Shown in pieces: positions 12,198 to 22,410 of a DNA stretch of 64,000 nucleotides. Numbering within the stretch: the stretch's first letter is position 1; each line of letters begins with the position of its first letter. Source of the DNA: Bisporella sp. PMI_857 (lineage: Eukaryota > Ascomycota > Leotiomycetes > Helotiales > Helotiaceae); NCBI GenBank assembly GCA_021307315.1, contig JAJSPD010000100.1, positions 62,001 through 126,000 on the forward strand, read 5' to 3'. The notes below the pieces were generated by a model. The model worked only from the letters and a program-made list of their open reading frames with translations. It was not told the DNA's origin and searched no databases. Position numbers and translations under genes: made by a program.

Positions 12198-13382
12198 TTA
12201 GTCGTACGAATGTAATGGTAATGGTCGTAACTTGGCAAGCTCTCGTCGATATACTGGACACCCTGAATCCGTTGCTTTGTGAGCGCCTTTTCCACCACAC
12301 GCTGCGCACTTAAAGGTCGTCGAGGTGCATGTCGATGCCGCGTGCCCCGGGAGTGCACACTGTCCGCAAACTGGAGCCGGCGCTCGGCAACGGTAATGTA
12401 GATGGCCATAAAGGTGACAGCGATAGCACCGCGCAGGTTGACGGCCTATAACGAATGGGCGAGTGTATGCACACTCTCCGTTAGCCATAGTAACAGTCAT
12501 TTTCGCAAGGAGCCCGTCAACTTCTTCCTTAGTATCCAGATATACCACCATCGAACGATACTCCTTATCTACAGACACATTCCCGAGCCACCGCATCTTA
12601 TGAACCTTGACCCCATTCAACCGGCCGAGGAGAGTACAGCCAACTTCGTCCGTGGCCACTTCGTAATATACTCTATCGACCCTCATAGGATACCACTGCT
12701 CTCCGTACAGCGTTCCCTTATCAAAGTGTGTTCTGAGCCAAGTGTCGTCCCTCCGTACCTTATCGACATCGTCGCCATGAAAAAGAAGCCGATAACGACC
12801 GTTCCCTTTTGAATTGACTCCCAAACAGGTTATACCCTTCTCCTTGAGGGCCTCGTTCACTCGCCTGCGCACCGTCCCCGCGTTCCCTTCCTTGATCTCC
12901 GGGATAGCAACTCGACTCAAGTCGAGTCCAACACCTGGAATCTGTCCAGGAGCGATAGACGGCGGTGGAGATGAAGGAGGCGATAGTGGCGAAGAGGCAT
13001 TGGCAGTGGGAGTTGTGCCAATCCTAGGGAAAAGCTCGTTTCGTATAAACTCTTCTAAAGCTTCGATGCGCTTCTCTGCCTTCTCTGCCCGTTGCTCCGC
13101 GCTGGCAAGAGCCGTCTCCACGCGCGTAAGGAGGTCTCTAACTTGCCTCCACTCTTCGGAACTTGATATTGCTGATACTGGCCTAGGTATCGTAGCTTTG
13201 GTCGAGTTCGTCCGCTTTGCTCGTGGTGGTGAGTTGGGTTCGAACGGTTGCGTACGCTTCAAAGGGCGCCCGCGGGCGCTCGTAGTATCGACAGTAATTG
13301 ACTCATCATCATTCGATTCGCTCAGCAATTCAAACGAATTGCCTTTTGGACTGTTCTTGCTGTTCTTGCTGTTCTTCGGCAT
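12198..13382 (-). CDS. LINE ORF1/gag-like zinc-knuckle protein inside a pogo element
   Basis: An uninterrupted 394-codon frame starts with ATG at 13382, only 21 bases inside the right TIR. Residues 1-80 are basic and disordered with a KNS repeat. About 85-125 form a predicted coiled coil (RVETALASAEQRAEKAEKR), followed by a Pro/Ser linker. About 155-320 form a globular region. Residues 325-385 hold zinc knuckles: CYRCHLYGHLHYRC and CGQCALPGHAASTC fit C-x2-C-x4-H-x4-C, then a third, looser CAAC...H...C. This is the architecture of Tad/I-type LINE ORF1 nucleic-acid chaperones, yet no endonuclease or reverse transcriptase follows. About 380 bases after its stop the pogo transposase begins on the same strand. 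It may be a captured LINE gene or a genuine second gene of this element. Confidence 0.8.
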   Translation of the reverse strand: MPKNSKNSKNSPKGNSFELLSESNDDESITVDTTSARGRPLKRTQPFEPNSPPRAKRTNSTKATIPRPVSAISSSEEWRQVRDLLTRVETALASAEQRAEKAEKRIEALEEFIRNELFPRIGTTPTANASSPLSPPSSPPPSIAPGQIPGVGLDLSRVAIPEIKEGNAGTVRRRVNEALKEKGITCLGVNSKGNGRYRLLFHGDDVDKVRRDDTWLRTHFDKGTLYGEQWYPMRVDRVYYEVATDEVGCTLLGRLNGVKVHKMRWLGNVSVDKEYRSMVVYLDTKEEVDGLLAKMTVTMANGECAYTRPFVIGRQPARCYRCHLYGHLHYRCRAPAPVCGQCALPGHAASTCTSTTFKCAACGGKGAHKATDSGCPVYRRELAKLRPLPLHSYD

Positions 13383-13510
13383 TTTTCCTCCTAGAATGTA
13401 TTTTTGAGTGGGATTTGATGCGGGACGGGATTTGTCACGGGATCTCGGTTACAAGTGCCTTGGCGTGACCACCTCAATAAGAGCCGAATCGCCCTTATAG
13501 CCATACCGTA

Positions 13511-14937
13511 TAGTTTGGCATATAAGACCCCCTTAATATACATTATATCGATCAGAATGAAGCTAACCCCATCTCTATATTATTACATTTCAACCACAAT
13601 TGTCTCTTCCATATCAATTTCCATATTATCCATTCCATCCTCATCATCAACAGGGATTTCAGAGGCTAAATTCTCTACCTCTTCTGGTGTCAAATTGCTT
13701 TGCAAGTCTTCTATATCTCCCTCCTTTGTAGGCTGCCAGTCCTTCCAGTTTCCAACTTGAACCTCAGGAAAGTACTTGATCTTTATATCATGATCTTGGC
13801 TACCATCAATCGGTAGCCCTAGCCCAACTTGCCTGAAAGCTTGCCGAATCATATCACCGTCTTCAGTATGCATATCCTCCCAAGCTTGCCCTACCCATTT
13901 TGTCAAAAGAACTCGCCGCTGGCCGATAGAAAATTTGCCCTCTATCCACTCAACTTCATTCTCATCAATATATTGATCTCCTAACTCTTCAATTCGTGCT
14001 TTCAAGGACTTATTGATCGCTGTATCGCAGACTTGAATAAAGCCTGTAGTACCGCCAGGAATAAATGATGTAGTACATCTAATAGATCTGAAGCTATTGA
14101 TGACTTCATTCTTTTTTTGACCGGCAATTACGTCAAGGGAGAGGAATCGAGGAGGTCGTTGTATTGAATTTCGTGGAAAGCAAGGGTAGTTCGTTGAAGG
14201 AGTGTAAAGTTGCTTGATCCATTCTATCATAAGATCAGCATTAGACCAAGCTTTTGGATTGAACATCACTTCGACTCTTGAATCGTATAGCTTGTATTCC
14301 TTCCGTAAATTGCTTGACTTTGGCTTCTGTCTATGATCTTGATTCTTGCCATGAAAGATCAACAAGGGCTTGCATCGTCGGATACCATCTGCGTGAACCA
14401 AAATCTGAAGTGTTGCTTGCCGTCGATCCCATCCTGAGCTAGTTTGTTTGACAAATACTGTTTTTACACCCTTTGTATCATATGTTTTGTTGTCAAGGAA
14501 CTCGAAGGATAGTGGCGTTTGATCCATATTAGCAATCTCTGAGAGCTCGAAGTTGAATTGAGCCATCGCACGACGATTGAATTGCAGCCAGGAGACGATC
14601 TTATCCCTAAAATCTTCTGGGACTGTTTGAGCTTTCTTGGTAGGTTGACGTAGACTCAAGTTCTTTCTCTTTAAAGCCAGCTAGCCAGCCATCAGAAAAA
14701 GACATGCCGATAAAGACTTTCTTCCTCCCCTCAATTGCCACTTTATGTGGCCATAACTTCTCAAATTCAACCCTAGCATTTCGTCGAATCCAATTCTCCC
14801 CAACCTACTCGAGTGCGATTACTAAGCGTACTCACCCAAAATTTAGCATATAAGACCCCCTTTGGTATAAGACCCCCCCCTAGAGGAGGTTAAAATGCTC
14901 GCGCAGGCCACAATGGGGGGTCTTATATGCCAAACTA
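13511..14937 (-). mobile_element. Second pogo-like element, 1427 bp
   Basis: Inverted ends of 22 bp (TAGTTTGGCATATAAGACCC... at 13511-13532, complement at 14916-14937) are flanked by TA on both sides. Two further copies of the TATAAGACCCCC motif lie inside the right end near 14850-14880, probable subterminal binding sites. The element sits about 60 bp from the neighbouring pogo element but has unrelated TIRs. It holds one decayed transposase gene. Confidence 0.85.
13583..14805 (-). pseudogene. Pogo-like transposase, truncated N terminus and frameshift
   Basis: The main frame (14659-13583) holds most of a DDE_1 domain: ANMDQTPLSFEF (first catalytic Asp), FLSLDVIAGQKKNEV where the second Asp is expected, and TTGFIQVCDTAINKSLK where the third is expected. 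Upstream, 14805-14673 in a different frame encodes a CENP-B-like segment (FSDGWLAGFKE). The two are separated by a one-base frame change near 14670; the main frame has no ATG there, only TTG. The first helix-turn-helix is missing at the right end. The C terminus is acidic. It is probably inactive. Confidence 0.8.
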
Positions 14938-15013
14938 TACGTTAGACACACAGAGCATGAGCTATTACCTGCCCATCTGCCGAGTTATGCCCCTTTTGTT
15001 CCTGCGCGTATGG

Positions 15014-15205
15014 TGTAACAACTCAAGTCGAACAGGGATCTCGATCCGCAAATCTCAGGGAGAAGGACTCAAAGGTATGAACGGCTATCAATTGTTATAA
15101 CGAAGAGAACAAGCTACAGATAGAAGAAGGGAAGGAAAGCAGCGCATTATATACAGGAGACTGGCCAGGGGCCAGTCTAAGCGAGCTAGGGCCAGGGCCG
15201 TGACA
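15014..15205. repeat. Solo LTR, 192 bp, with 5-bp target duplication
   Basis: The segment starts TGTAACAAC and ends GGCCGTGACA, and is flanked on both sides by TATGG (15009-15013 and 15206-15210). It contains a TATATA box-like run near 15155. No retrotransposon coding sequence is attached. A related unoccupied copy of the surrounding sequence is present at 55690-55800, which supports the borders. Confidence 0.8.
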
Positions 15206-15339
15206 TATGGGTTGCTGGCTCAGTCCTATTGCAAAAATAATAAACATGGCTACCATTAATGTTTCCATGAAGTCTCCAAACGTTTTCCATAACTGGTCGC
15301 CACCTCACTCCAAACGGGCGAGAGAAGGGTGATCTAGGT

Positions 15340-16290
15340 TTATGCGGCCGTATCATTTCGTTGTATCATTTCAAGAATGCCGCCTTCAACGAGTTGTAAA
15401 CAGTATGCCCGACGTGCTGCAAATTCCTCTGGTAACATAGCTTGGGAGGAATAGGTTCGTAGATCACATTGCTGCGAGATAGACTCGGACAGCACGGCAA
15501 CGGACGGGAATCTACCGTGCCAGCAATCATTAATGATAGAGTCCAGCACGGTGTTATTATCGAGATTAGGAAACATCATTCGCTGCAGCCGCTCGACAAT
15601 AGCCGGTCCGTGATCTTTACCAAAATCTTGATCATCATAAACTTCAACTCCGTAATTGATGTAGTAGAATAATGAGCCAAGAGCGAATTGTTCCGTACGA
15701 GCACCAAGCTTGCCAGCAGTTCCCTCATTCCGCCCTGCTTCGCTGCCGAGGAGCCGCCCATATGGAGGTATACATGCCTCGAATTCTGAACCGATAGTGT
15801 TTGTACAATCGAAATCCGCAATCTTCACACGGTCTTGTTCGTCAACCAAGACATTCTCAGGTTTTAAATCACCGTGAGCAAGTCCAAGCGATTCGAGCCA
15901 AGCAGCACCTTCAGCCAATGCTTTCATCCATGTCTTGCGCAATGGAAGTGGCTCGAGGCTTTGTACTGACGAGACCCTAGTGGACTTCGGGTCTCTGATC
16001 TGGCGACGTTGCAAGCGCTCGGAGAGAGAGAATCTAGACATATATTCCAGGAAATTGGCATTGTCGAAGCGCAGGAAACTGGCCACAAGTTCAGGGCAAG
16101 GTGGGTGTTTTGTCAGGATGTCGAAAATTCGATTCTCTTTGACGAAATCCTCGTGACCTTCCGTTGTTGGACACTTTACGACGATGAAGAAATTGACTTT
16201 GTATACGATACTTGTGGCTCCCCTGCGGAGCTCTAAAGGGTTTGACACGTCGCGTAATAATTTATTGGCTGTGGCCATTGTATACACCAT
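15340..16290 (-). CDS. Protein kinase-like protein with HGDLKPEN and DFD motifs
   Basis: The frame is open from 16404, but the first ATG is at 16290, giving 316 residues. The fold is eukaryotic protein kinase-like: a Gly/Ser loop in RRGATSIVYKV, VVKCP as the likely ATP-anchoring Lys, VKENRIF as the likely helix-C Glu, HGDLKPENVLV as catalytic loop (HGD instead of HRD), and IADFDCT at the metal site (DFD instead of DFG). The C lobe has LGSLFYYI. It belongs to the small, fast-evolving kinase families expanded in fungi. The substrate is unknown. The altered DFG leaves catalytic activity uncertain, but the Asp is kept. Intact and apparently single-exon. Confidence 0.85.
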   Translation of the reverse strand: MVYTMATANKLLRDVSNPLELRRGATSIVYKVNFFIVVKCPTTEGHEDFVKENRIFDILTKHPPCPELVASFLRFDNANFLEYMSRFSLSERLQRRQIRDPKSTRVSSVQSLEPLPLRKTWMKALAEGAAWLESLGLAHGDLKPENVLVDEQDRVKIADFDCTNTIGSEFEACIPPYGRLLGSEAGRNEGTAGKLGARTEQFALGSLFYYINYGVEVYDDQDFGKDHGPAIVERLQRMMFPNLDNNTVLDSIINDCWHGRFPSVAVLSESISQQCDLRTYSSQAMLPEEFAARRAYCLQLVEGGILEMIQRNDTAA

Positions 16291-16672
16291 AAGAGAAGGG
16301 TTCAAGCAAAGGTCATTCGTGATATTTATCGCAGTAAATTCCAGGTGGCTAGCCGTCCAACCAGAAGCTAACGATAATTTCCTCCGAAGATGAGAATTGC
16401 GCAATTTGATTGGGCATTTGAAAATGGAAAATTCTGGACTCGGTAATTTGGCTTTTGCTATGAGCTATCTATTCACAACCATGCCTTTGAATAGTCAGAT
16501 CTAGGCTGTAACACCCGATTTAACTTTGCATAATTCAGAAGCCGGCTACGCGATGCCAAGCATAATAAGTTGGAGCCCAAAACGGTCCTCAGATTTCTGC
16601 TGGTCAATTTTCGATTACCAAATGCTTGCTTTGGCGTTCAATTATGTGATTTTCATAAATTCGGAACGTGCG

Positions 16673-16882
16673 CTAAGCCTTTTTCCAAGCACCTTGCTCC
16701 TTCGCCCAAAGCCCAGCATCAACACAATCCGGACACGGGTCCTTCTTTGTTGTCTGACCGAGATAGGAAGTATACCTCACAGTACCGCAGTTCCCACAGT
16801 TCTCGTACTCCTTAAGAGTACTACGTTGGTCAATCACATGACCACAGCGGTGTTTAGTACGAGGAATGAGCTCTTCGCACAT
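16673..16882 (-). CDS. Small Cys-rich zinc-ribbon-like protein, unknown
   Basis: A 69-codon frame with ATG at 16882. It has CGH near residue 13, ENCGNCGTV near 28-36 and DPCPDC near 48-53, so three Cys/His pairs could bind two zinc ions. Short fungal ORFs beginning Met-Cys and carrying a CGH motif are common and uncharacterised. A further exon cannot be ruled out. I assign no function. Confidence 0.45.
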   Translation of the reverse strand: MCEELIPRTKHRCGHVIDQRSTLKEYENCGNCGTVRYTSYLGQTTKKDPCPDCVDAGLWAKEQGAWKKA

Positions 16883-17566
16883 ATTCTGTGAAGTTGTTAG
16901 AGAAATTCGAAGAGGTAGGTGAAGGTATGTTATAACTGACCAGATTTCCCAGTGTTCGTGACTTTGTAATCTCTCGTGCAGCTCAAATGCTAGTGCCTTC
17001 AGGAATCAGTATAAGTTATTCCTACGCTTATTGATATAAGCATACCGAAGAGCTGATTAATGCACACTTATCAGTGCCAGATAGTGTTTTCCAAGGAGCC
17101 TTGAGACAGTATTTATATTAAGTCTACTGCTGCCTAGATCAGGCTCCATCCTACAGAGAGATGCGTTGCCAACACACAAAAATTTCCATGCATATACAGT
17201 ACAGCGCCAGTGTCCATCTCGTGCTCCACTAGCGTGGAGCGGGCCGGTAAGCCGCAGTGTCAACCCTGTACACAACAGAAACTTCAGTTTGATGGCTCAT
17301 GACTCACTACGCTCAGTATATGGTTTATATATCGAGGTAGCGTATCGAGCTAACAGCGTCATAGTTGAGAGAAACTAGTCATTCTTTTGTAGATATCTTA
17401 AACATATGGATCGCTGCAGCCAAAGTGCCTGCTGGGATTAGCGAAAAGTCAGTTAGAAAGAGTGTGGCAAGATGCCTTGGGGTTGAGATGGAGGTGCTTC
17501 CGCTTCCGGTTTGGCGATTTCTCTTGGAGAACTGAAACCCGCTTCAAAATATCTGAACGCTCGAAA
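16883..17566. other. No feature recognised
   Basis: Short frames occur on both strands, but none shows a motif, plausible splice structure or repeat end. Confidence 0.4.
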
Positions 17567-18727
17567 TTACCAGTACCACATTTCTGATTTCAGGATTCCA
17601 TAACACATTCGGTGGCCGTACATCGCCATGCTCCACTCCACAATCCAACATCTTTGTAACTCCCGCTCGTTTCCACAGCCAAATCCCGTCCCATGGCCAA
17701 CATCAAATCCTCGGTGCCTGTACTCAAGGCCGTTCTCAATCATATATCCATAAGTTTGTGTCAGAGCTGCCGCCGTCAGCCATTTAGAGTGATACACAAA
17801 CTTCTCCTTTGGATCAGTTGGTATTGTAATTCGATTGATGACATCCTCCGGGACGTTCATACAACCGCTATCTGCCCGCAAATGGCCAGCCCGTAGATTG
17901 AAGACCGACAACTTGTGAGACGGTTTGTATTCCACGACATACACAGGCTCCTTGTACCATCTGCTTCCTTGTATACACAAATCTGATCGGCGTTTCGCGG
18001 TTTTGGATTCGAGTTTAAGGCTTGTCCTTTGCTTGAGATGCGGAGATCTCGCAGACTTTGCTGGACCTCTTCATTGTTATCACTGAGGGTGTTGGCATGG
18101 TTCTCGAAAATAATGCCACCATCCAAATTGAACTCACGGCGAGCCTCTTCCATCCGTTGAAGGTAGAAGATGATGTGTGTTGTCGGTCGCTCAACGGTTG
18201 AGCGCTGCTATGCATCCAAATCCTTTTCGCTTGCCAATGGCCGGTCACAAAGGTCTTGCCCGAGTTCTGTGAGGTATTGGATGGAACTGAAAAATCCTGC
18301 ATCTCGTGGCATGTATTCGTGAATTCTTTCGAAAAGCTGCTGCTGCAGTACTGGAAAGTCTGCCCAAGGTTTCAATAGGGTCGGGCAAGGCTTGTTCTTG
18401 GGGCTGGTGATAGAGCCCTGTGTGCTGAGGCTCCTGTCCGTCTGGATACGAAGCGGTTTTGAGAGGAGTGTATGGCAGGCACGTATGTATTCTTCGAATG
18501 TTTGTGGGTCTCGTCTTTTCTCCCTCGATCTGAGCGCGAGACCCGGCTTCTTGTCGATTTCGCTGCTCGTCCTCTGCACGTCTTCGATCATGCTCTGCAC
18601 GTCTTCGTTCTGGTTCTGCGCGCTCGCCGGCTTCCTCTGCGCGCCTTCGCTCCTGTTCCGCCCTCTCGTCGGCTTCTCGAAGCAGTTGTTCAAGACACGC
18701 AAACTCTGATTCCCTCCTTGAGGACAT
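17567..18727 (-). pseudogene. Broken fungal coiled-coil/PD-(D/E)XK-like gene
   Basis: From the ATG at 18727 the protein starts SSRRESEFACLEQLLREADERAE-like, followed by RRAE heptads (coiled coil). A frame change near 18540 continues into TFEEYIRACHTL, TDRSLSTQGSITSP and WADFPVLQQQLFERI. Another near 18200 leads to GGIIFENHAN and RNADQICVYKEADG. A third near 17950 leads to YVVEYKPSHKLS and HSKWLTAAALTQTYGYM. These blocks, in this order, match a large fungal-specific family in which VEYK is the E-x-K of a PD-(D/E)XK nuclease-like core; members often continue into a C-terminal kinase. At least three frameshifts and no kinase part: a pseudogene. The family assignment is from memory of its motifs. 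Confidence 0.7.
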
Positions 18728-19183
18728 CGTGTAGAGTAGGCTTGTTATGGGCTGAATGTGATTGGTTAAGGTCAAGAACCAGGTTTTTAACAGCTATGTA
18801 TATTAATATAGGATTTTGGCAGACGATATTGATCCATACCTAAAACCGGCAGCTGTTGAAAAGACAAGTCGGAAACATCAACAGACAGAGCGACATGTAG
18901 ATTGGTACGAGTCGATTCAAAAAGGGCGACGAAAGGTATCTAGCCCGTTCTTGATGGGATTCCTACTGATATTTTAGCCATGAAGAAATGGCCATCTGCG
19001 CAGACTGACATAAGTGAAAGAGGACTAGGAAAGTTCTGCGAAACGGAAGCGGACTTGTTGATGCCATTTGAAATTTAGCGTGGCTCGGCCCATCATTTTT
19101 AACAAGCAAGCTTGCCTGAGGCTTCAAGCCTGGAAAGTTTGGCCCCGCTACAGTATTTCGGGTGGGGATGAAGACCAGAGTTA

Positions 19184-19783
19184 CTTCGTACATGCCACAA
19201 TATTCCAGCTTTTTCCGTCGGTGCACGCTTAGGCTTGGCACTGGTACTTTAAAGAATTTGTTAGTATTTTGCATAGATTTTTGGCATTATGAACATTGCA
19301 ATATGCCCAGTATTATTTTATTTAGTACAGGCGATTATTAAAGCATCAGTACCTTATATATTCTCTAGTTTGTTGAGGGCTTGCAAAGAACTTTCGGCGT
19401 GACGCACGGACGTAAAAGGCTGAAATATTACAACATGTACGAAGCAGAATTAAACATCAAAATTAAGCGGGAATGATCGGGGTCCCAATGCGTTGACACT
19501 CCGGCGTCGGGGGAACCACTACTTCGTACGTGTTGTAATATTTCAGTCTTTTACGTCCGAGCGTCACGCCGAAAGTTCTTTGCAAGCCCTCAACAAACTA
19601 GAGAATATATAAGGTACTGGTGCTTTAATAAATCACCTGTACTAAATAAAATAGTACTGGGCGTATTTCAATGTTTATCATGCCAAAAATCTATGCAAAA
19701 TACTAACAAATTCTTAAAAGTACCAGTGCCAAGCCTAAGCGTGCACCGACGGAAAAAGCTGGAATATTGCGGCATGTACGAAG
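19184..19783. repeat. 600-bp foldback element: two inverted MITE copies flanking a 77-bp spacer
   Basis: Bases 19184-19444 and 19522-19783 are near-identical in inverted orientation (about 261 bp each). Each arm also has inverted ends of its own (CTTCGTAC[A/G]TG...CATGTACGAAG, about 36 bp, imperfect), so each looks like a complete MITE. The pair is flanked by TA (19182-19183, 19784-19785). No coding sequence. The transcript would fold into a long hairpin. Confidence 0.85.
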
Positions 19784-20048
19784 TACGTTTACCACCCATG
19801 GTAGGTTTATAATTTGGGTCCTGGGTTGTGCTCGCCGAGCAACAATTCGTGGCCAGTTTGTCAATTCATCGGATTTGGGACCTAAGGTTACAAAAAGTGG
19901 ATCTTGCATCTTGGTCACTACGCTAAAACGCCAGCCTTGTAGCAACCCTGTCTTCCAGAAGATTTCCTCAAGCTCAACCTACGTAACCAAAGTGGCTCTT
20001 CAGACAGACACCGCATTATTTATGATATGAAAGATCTATCTTCCTGAT

Positions 20049-22212
20049 ATGGCTGTTACAATGTCATACTCAAAAGATGGCAGGGTGGTTGGCGCCCCTG
20101 CTCGGGAGAAACTGAAAACTTCGGATCTACCTCTTGCTTCCGCAACGCGCTCTACGATTGATGGCCTGCAACGGACATTTAAGAAGAAGGGTGGTTATGA
20201 CTCTCTACGCCAACAGGTGTGGCAGGAGTTGAAACGCAGCGTAAGTATTCCTTGTTGTCTGGTCATGGTGGATTTGACGCATAGCCTAGGAATTCGCAGC
20301 AAGCTTCACGAACGCACTGTCGCGAATTGCTGAAGAAGAATTGGAAAAGAACCCCAGGCAATTACTTACACTCGATCGGGGTAAAGCGACACTGCCAATG
20401 GAGGGTGCGCTGGAACGTTCGTCGGTTTATTCGGATGCAGAGGCGCAGCTAGACCAAATACTCAGCGAACACATACCGTCTATCGAGGCAGCGGTTCGGA
20501 AGCACAGAGCTGATGAGATAGGCCGCGAAGCTGCAGAATCTGAGCAAGCCAAAGGCAGCAAGACCGATGAGCAATATGCGGAGGTGTACGCAAGAAAGAG
20601 AGACGCTCGAGAAAAGCTCAGAATAGAGGAACGGGCTAAGGCGCAGGAACTTATTGACGAGAAAAGACGCGCCGACAAGGCAAAGAGACGAGAGGAAGAG
20701 AAGCGAATTGAAGAGCAGCAAGAGAGGAGAAAGGAGGAGAAAGAGGCAAGAAAACGAGAAGAAGCCGAAGAAAGAGAAAGGCGATACAAGGAAATAAAAG
20801 ACAAGCAAGATCTTGAGCGTGGACGAGATTGTAATAGAGACAGGGATAGGAGAGATCGAGGGAGAGGTAGGGAGGGAGAAGGCTTCAGCCACAGAGACAG
20901 AGACAATCGCGAAGATGATCAACATAGCAGCTGTGACGACGAACCCCGACTTGAAAGCTCAAGCGATTCTCGCGACAAATCGGATCTCAAGTCAGCATTG
21001 TCGAAGGAAGAAAGCGACCGCCTAGAGCAAGAAGCCTTAAATAATCTTTTAGACGAAGGCAAACGAGTAGCTGAAATGTCATCAAGACAGCAATTGGGCT
21101 TTTCTATTGACCGCTCTCTTGCACCACCTCCACGAAAGACTGTTCCAGCCTCTGCAATTATACCCAAAGTCTCTGTTGTCGACTCAGCCGAGTCTAAGAG
21201 TGCCTCCTTCCAGATGCCATACTCATCCTCTAGACATTTCGATAATAGGGATAGGCGGAGTAGTTACAGAAGTCCTAGTTATGACCGGCCGTCAGCACTT
21301 AGATCAAGCAGAAGTCCCAGTCATTACCATCGAGCTGTAGATTCCGATGATAGGAGAGATAGTCGGGACCGAAGGCGGCATGATAGTCGGGAGAGAGATT
21401 ATCGACGGCGGAGGTCAAGTAAAGAGAGAGAGGAACGTCGTCGTACACGATCTCCTTCTCGTGATCGACGAAAGTCCTACCGATCCCGCAGCCCAGATCG
21501 ACGTAGCCGTAATGCGCTTCCTCTACCTCGAGACTCAAGACCGATTGAACAATTCACACAATCTGAGACAGAAATGAGAGCGGAAGAAGCCAGGGCTTAT
21601 CTCGCTCCAATGAAAGAGGGCCAGGAGAAGGGCATACAACCTCCCGGATATTTTAATCGGAGATCTAAGGTTTCCTCAACGCCACAGCATCGGGACGACA
21701 GAGTGGACAGTCCTATTTCGTCAAGGAACAGAGATCATTCGTATGATCGAGATAGGGCCAGGGATCGTTCTTCTCGCAGGGATCGTAGTCCGCCGCTCCG
21801 GATCAGATCTACTAGTCCGGTCAATATTGATAGATATGTGCCTGGAGCTAAGAGGAGTACGAAGAGAGACAGGAGCAGAGACAGGAGCAGAGATAGAGAG
21901 AGTCGGCGCGATAGAGACAAGGATCGAGATAGCCGGCGGTCACGGGACGATGATAAACACCGGAGGAGAAGCCGTTCTCGAAGTCGCAGAAGGGACGGAA
22001 AGGACGATCGTAGCCGCAGCCGCAGCCCGTACGACAAATATAAGGATTCTAGAAGAGATAGACATCGAAGCCGGGATAGGTCTAGGGGCAGGGATAAGGA
22101 TAGAGATAGGGGCAGGCAACGTGAGAAAAGCAAAGACTGTGACCACGACCACGATCATCGAGAGAGGAGAAGCAGGAACAGAGAAAGTCGGAGAGATTCT
22201 AGGCGAGACTAG
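20049..22212 (+). CDS. SHG1: COMPASS complex subunit Shg1 with long RS/RD-rich tail
   Basis: Exon 1 (20049-20240) and exon 2 (20290-22212) join in phase across a 49-bp GT-AG intron to give 704 residues. Residues about 30-135 carry the Shg1 domain: TFKKKGGYDSLRQQVWQELK, then FTNALSRIAEEELEKNP, LLTLDRGKA and IPSIEAAVRKHR. Shg1 is a nonessential subunit of the Set1/COMPASS histone H3K4 methyltransferase and is related to metazoan BOD1. Residues 160-250 are a charged helix rich in Lys/Glu. The remaining 400 residues are dominated by RS, RD and RE dipeptides (SRSRSRRRDG, RDRSRDR), like splicing-factor RS domains, far longer than yeast Shg1. It probably acts in the nucleus. The gene is intact and conventional, one of the few clear core genes here. 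Confidence 0.9.
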
Positions 22213-22410
22213 ACTTCTGGTGTAGCCAACATCCCTGCGAGGCGAAAGCTACATAGCAGATCATAAACTTAGGAATTTCTCAACATTAATTGATAATTTG
22301 TATATCGAAAGCTTGATTTATTGTAGCGCAAGGGTTGTGCTTTGGTTTAGAATAAAATTTCATCGATAAATCTTACCGTGGCTTATTTGACCAATTTCGA
22401 ACTGAATTTT

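Larger units (their letters stand above)
9704..13449 (-). mobile_element. Pogo/Fot1-like DNA transposon, 3746 bp, carrying transposase plus gag-like ORF
   Basis: A 47-bp inverted repeat is perfect between 9704-9750 and 13403-13449 (outer bases ACCGAGATCCCG). Both ends are flanked by TA (9702-9703 and 13450-13451), the Tc1/mariner/pogo target. Two minus-strand genes lie between: a zinc-knuckle gag-like ORF next to the right TIR, then a pogo transposase reaching almost to the left TIR. Typical fungal pogo elements, such as the one at 33.7 kb here, are about 1.8-1.9 kb with one gene, so this one is twice the usual size. The perfect TIRs contrast with a transposase broken by stops. Confidence 0.88.

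Noticed and set aside
12402..13407. Plus-strand frames opposite the gag-like ORF
   Set aside because: The minus-strand frame has zinc knuckles and a coiled coil; the opposite frames are shadows.
20427..22158. Long minus-strand frames rich in Leu/Ser
   Set aside because: Antisense reflections of the Arg/Ser/Glu-rich Shg1 gene.
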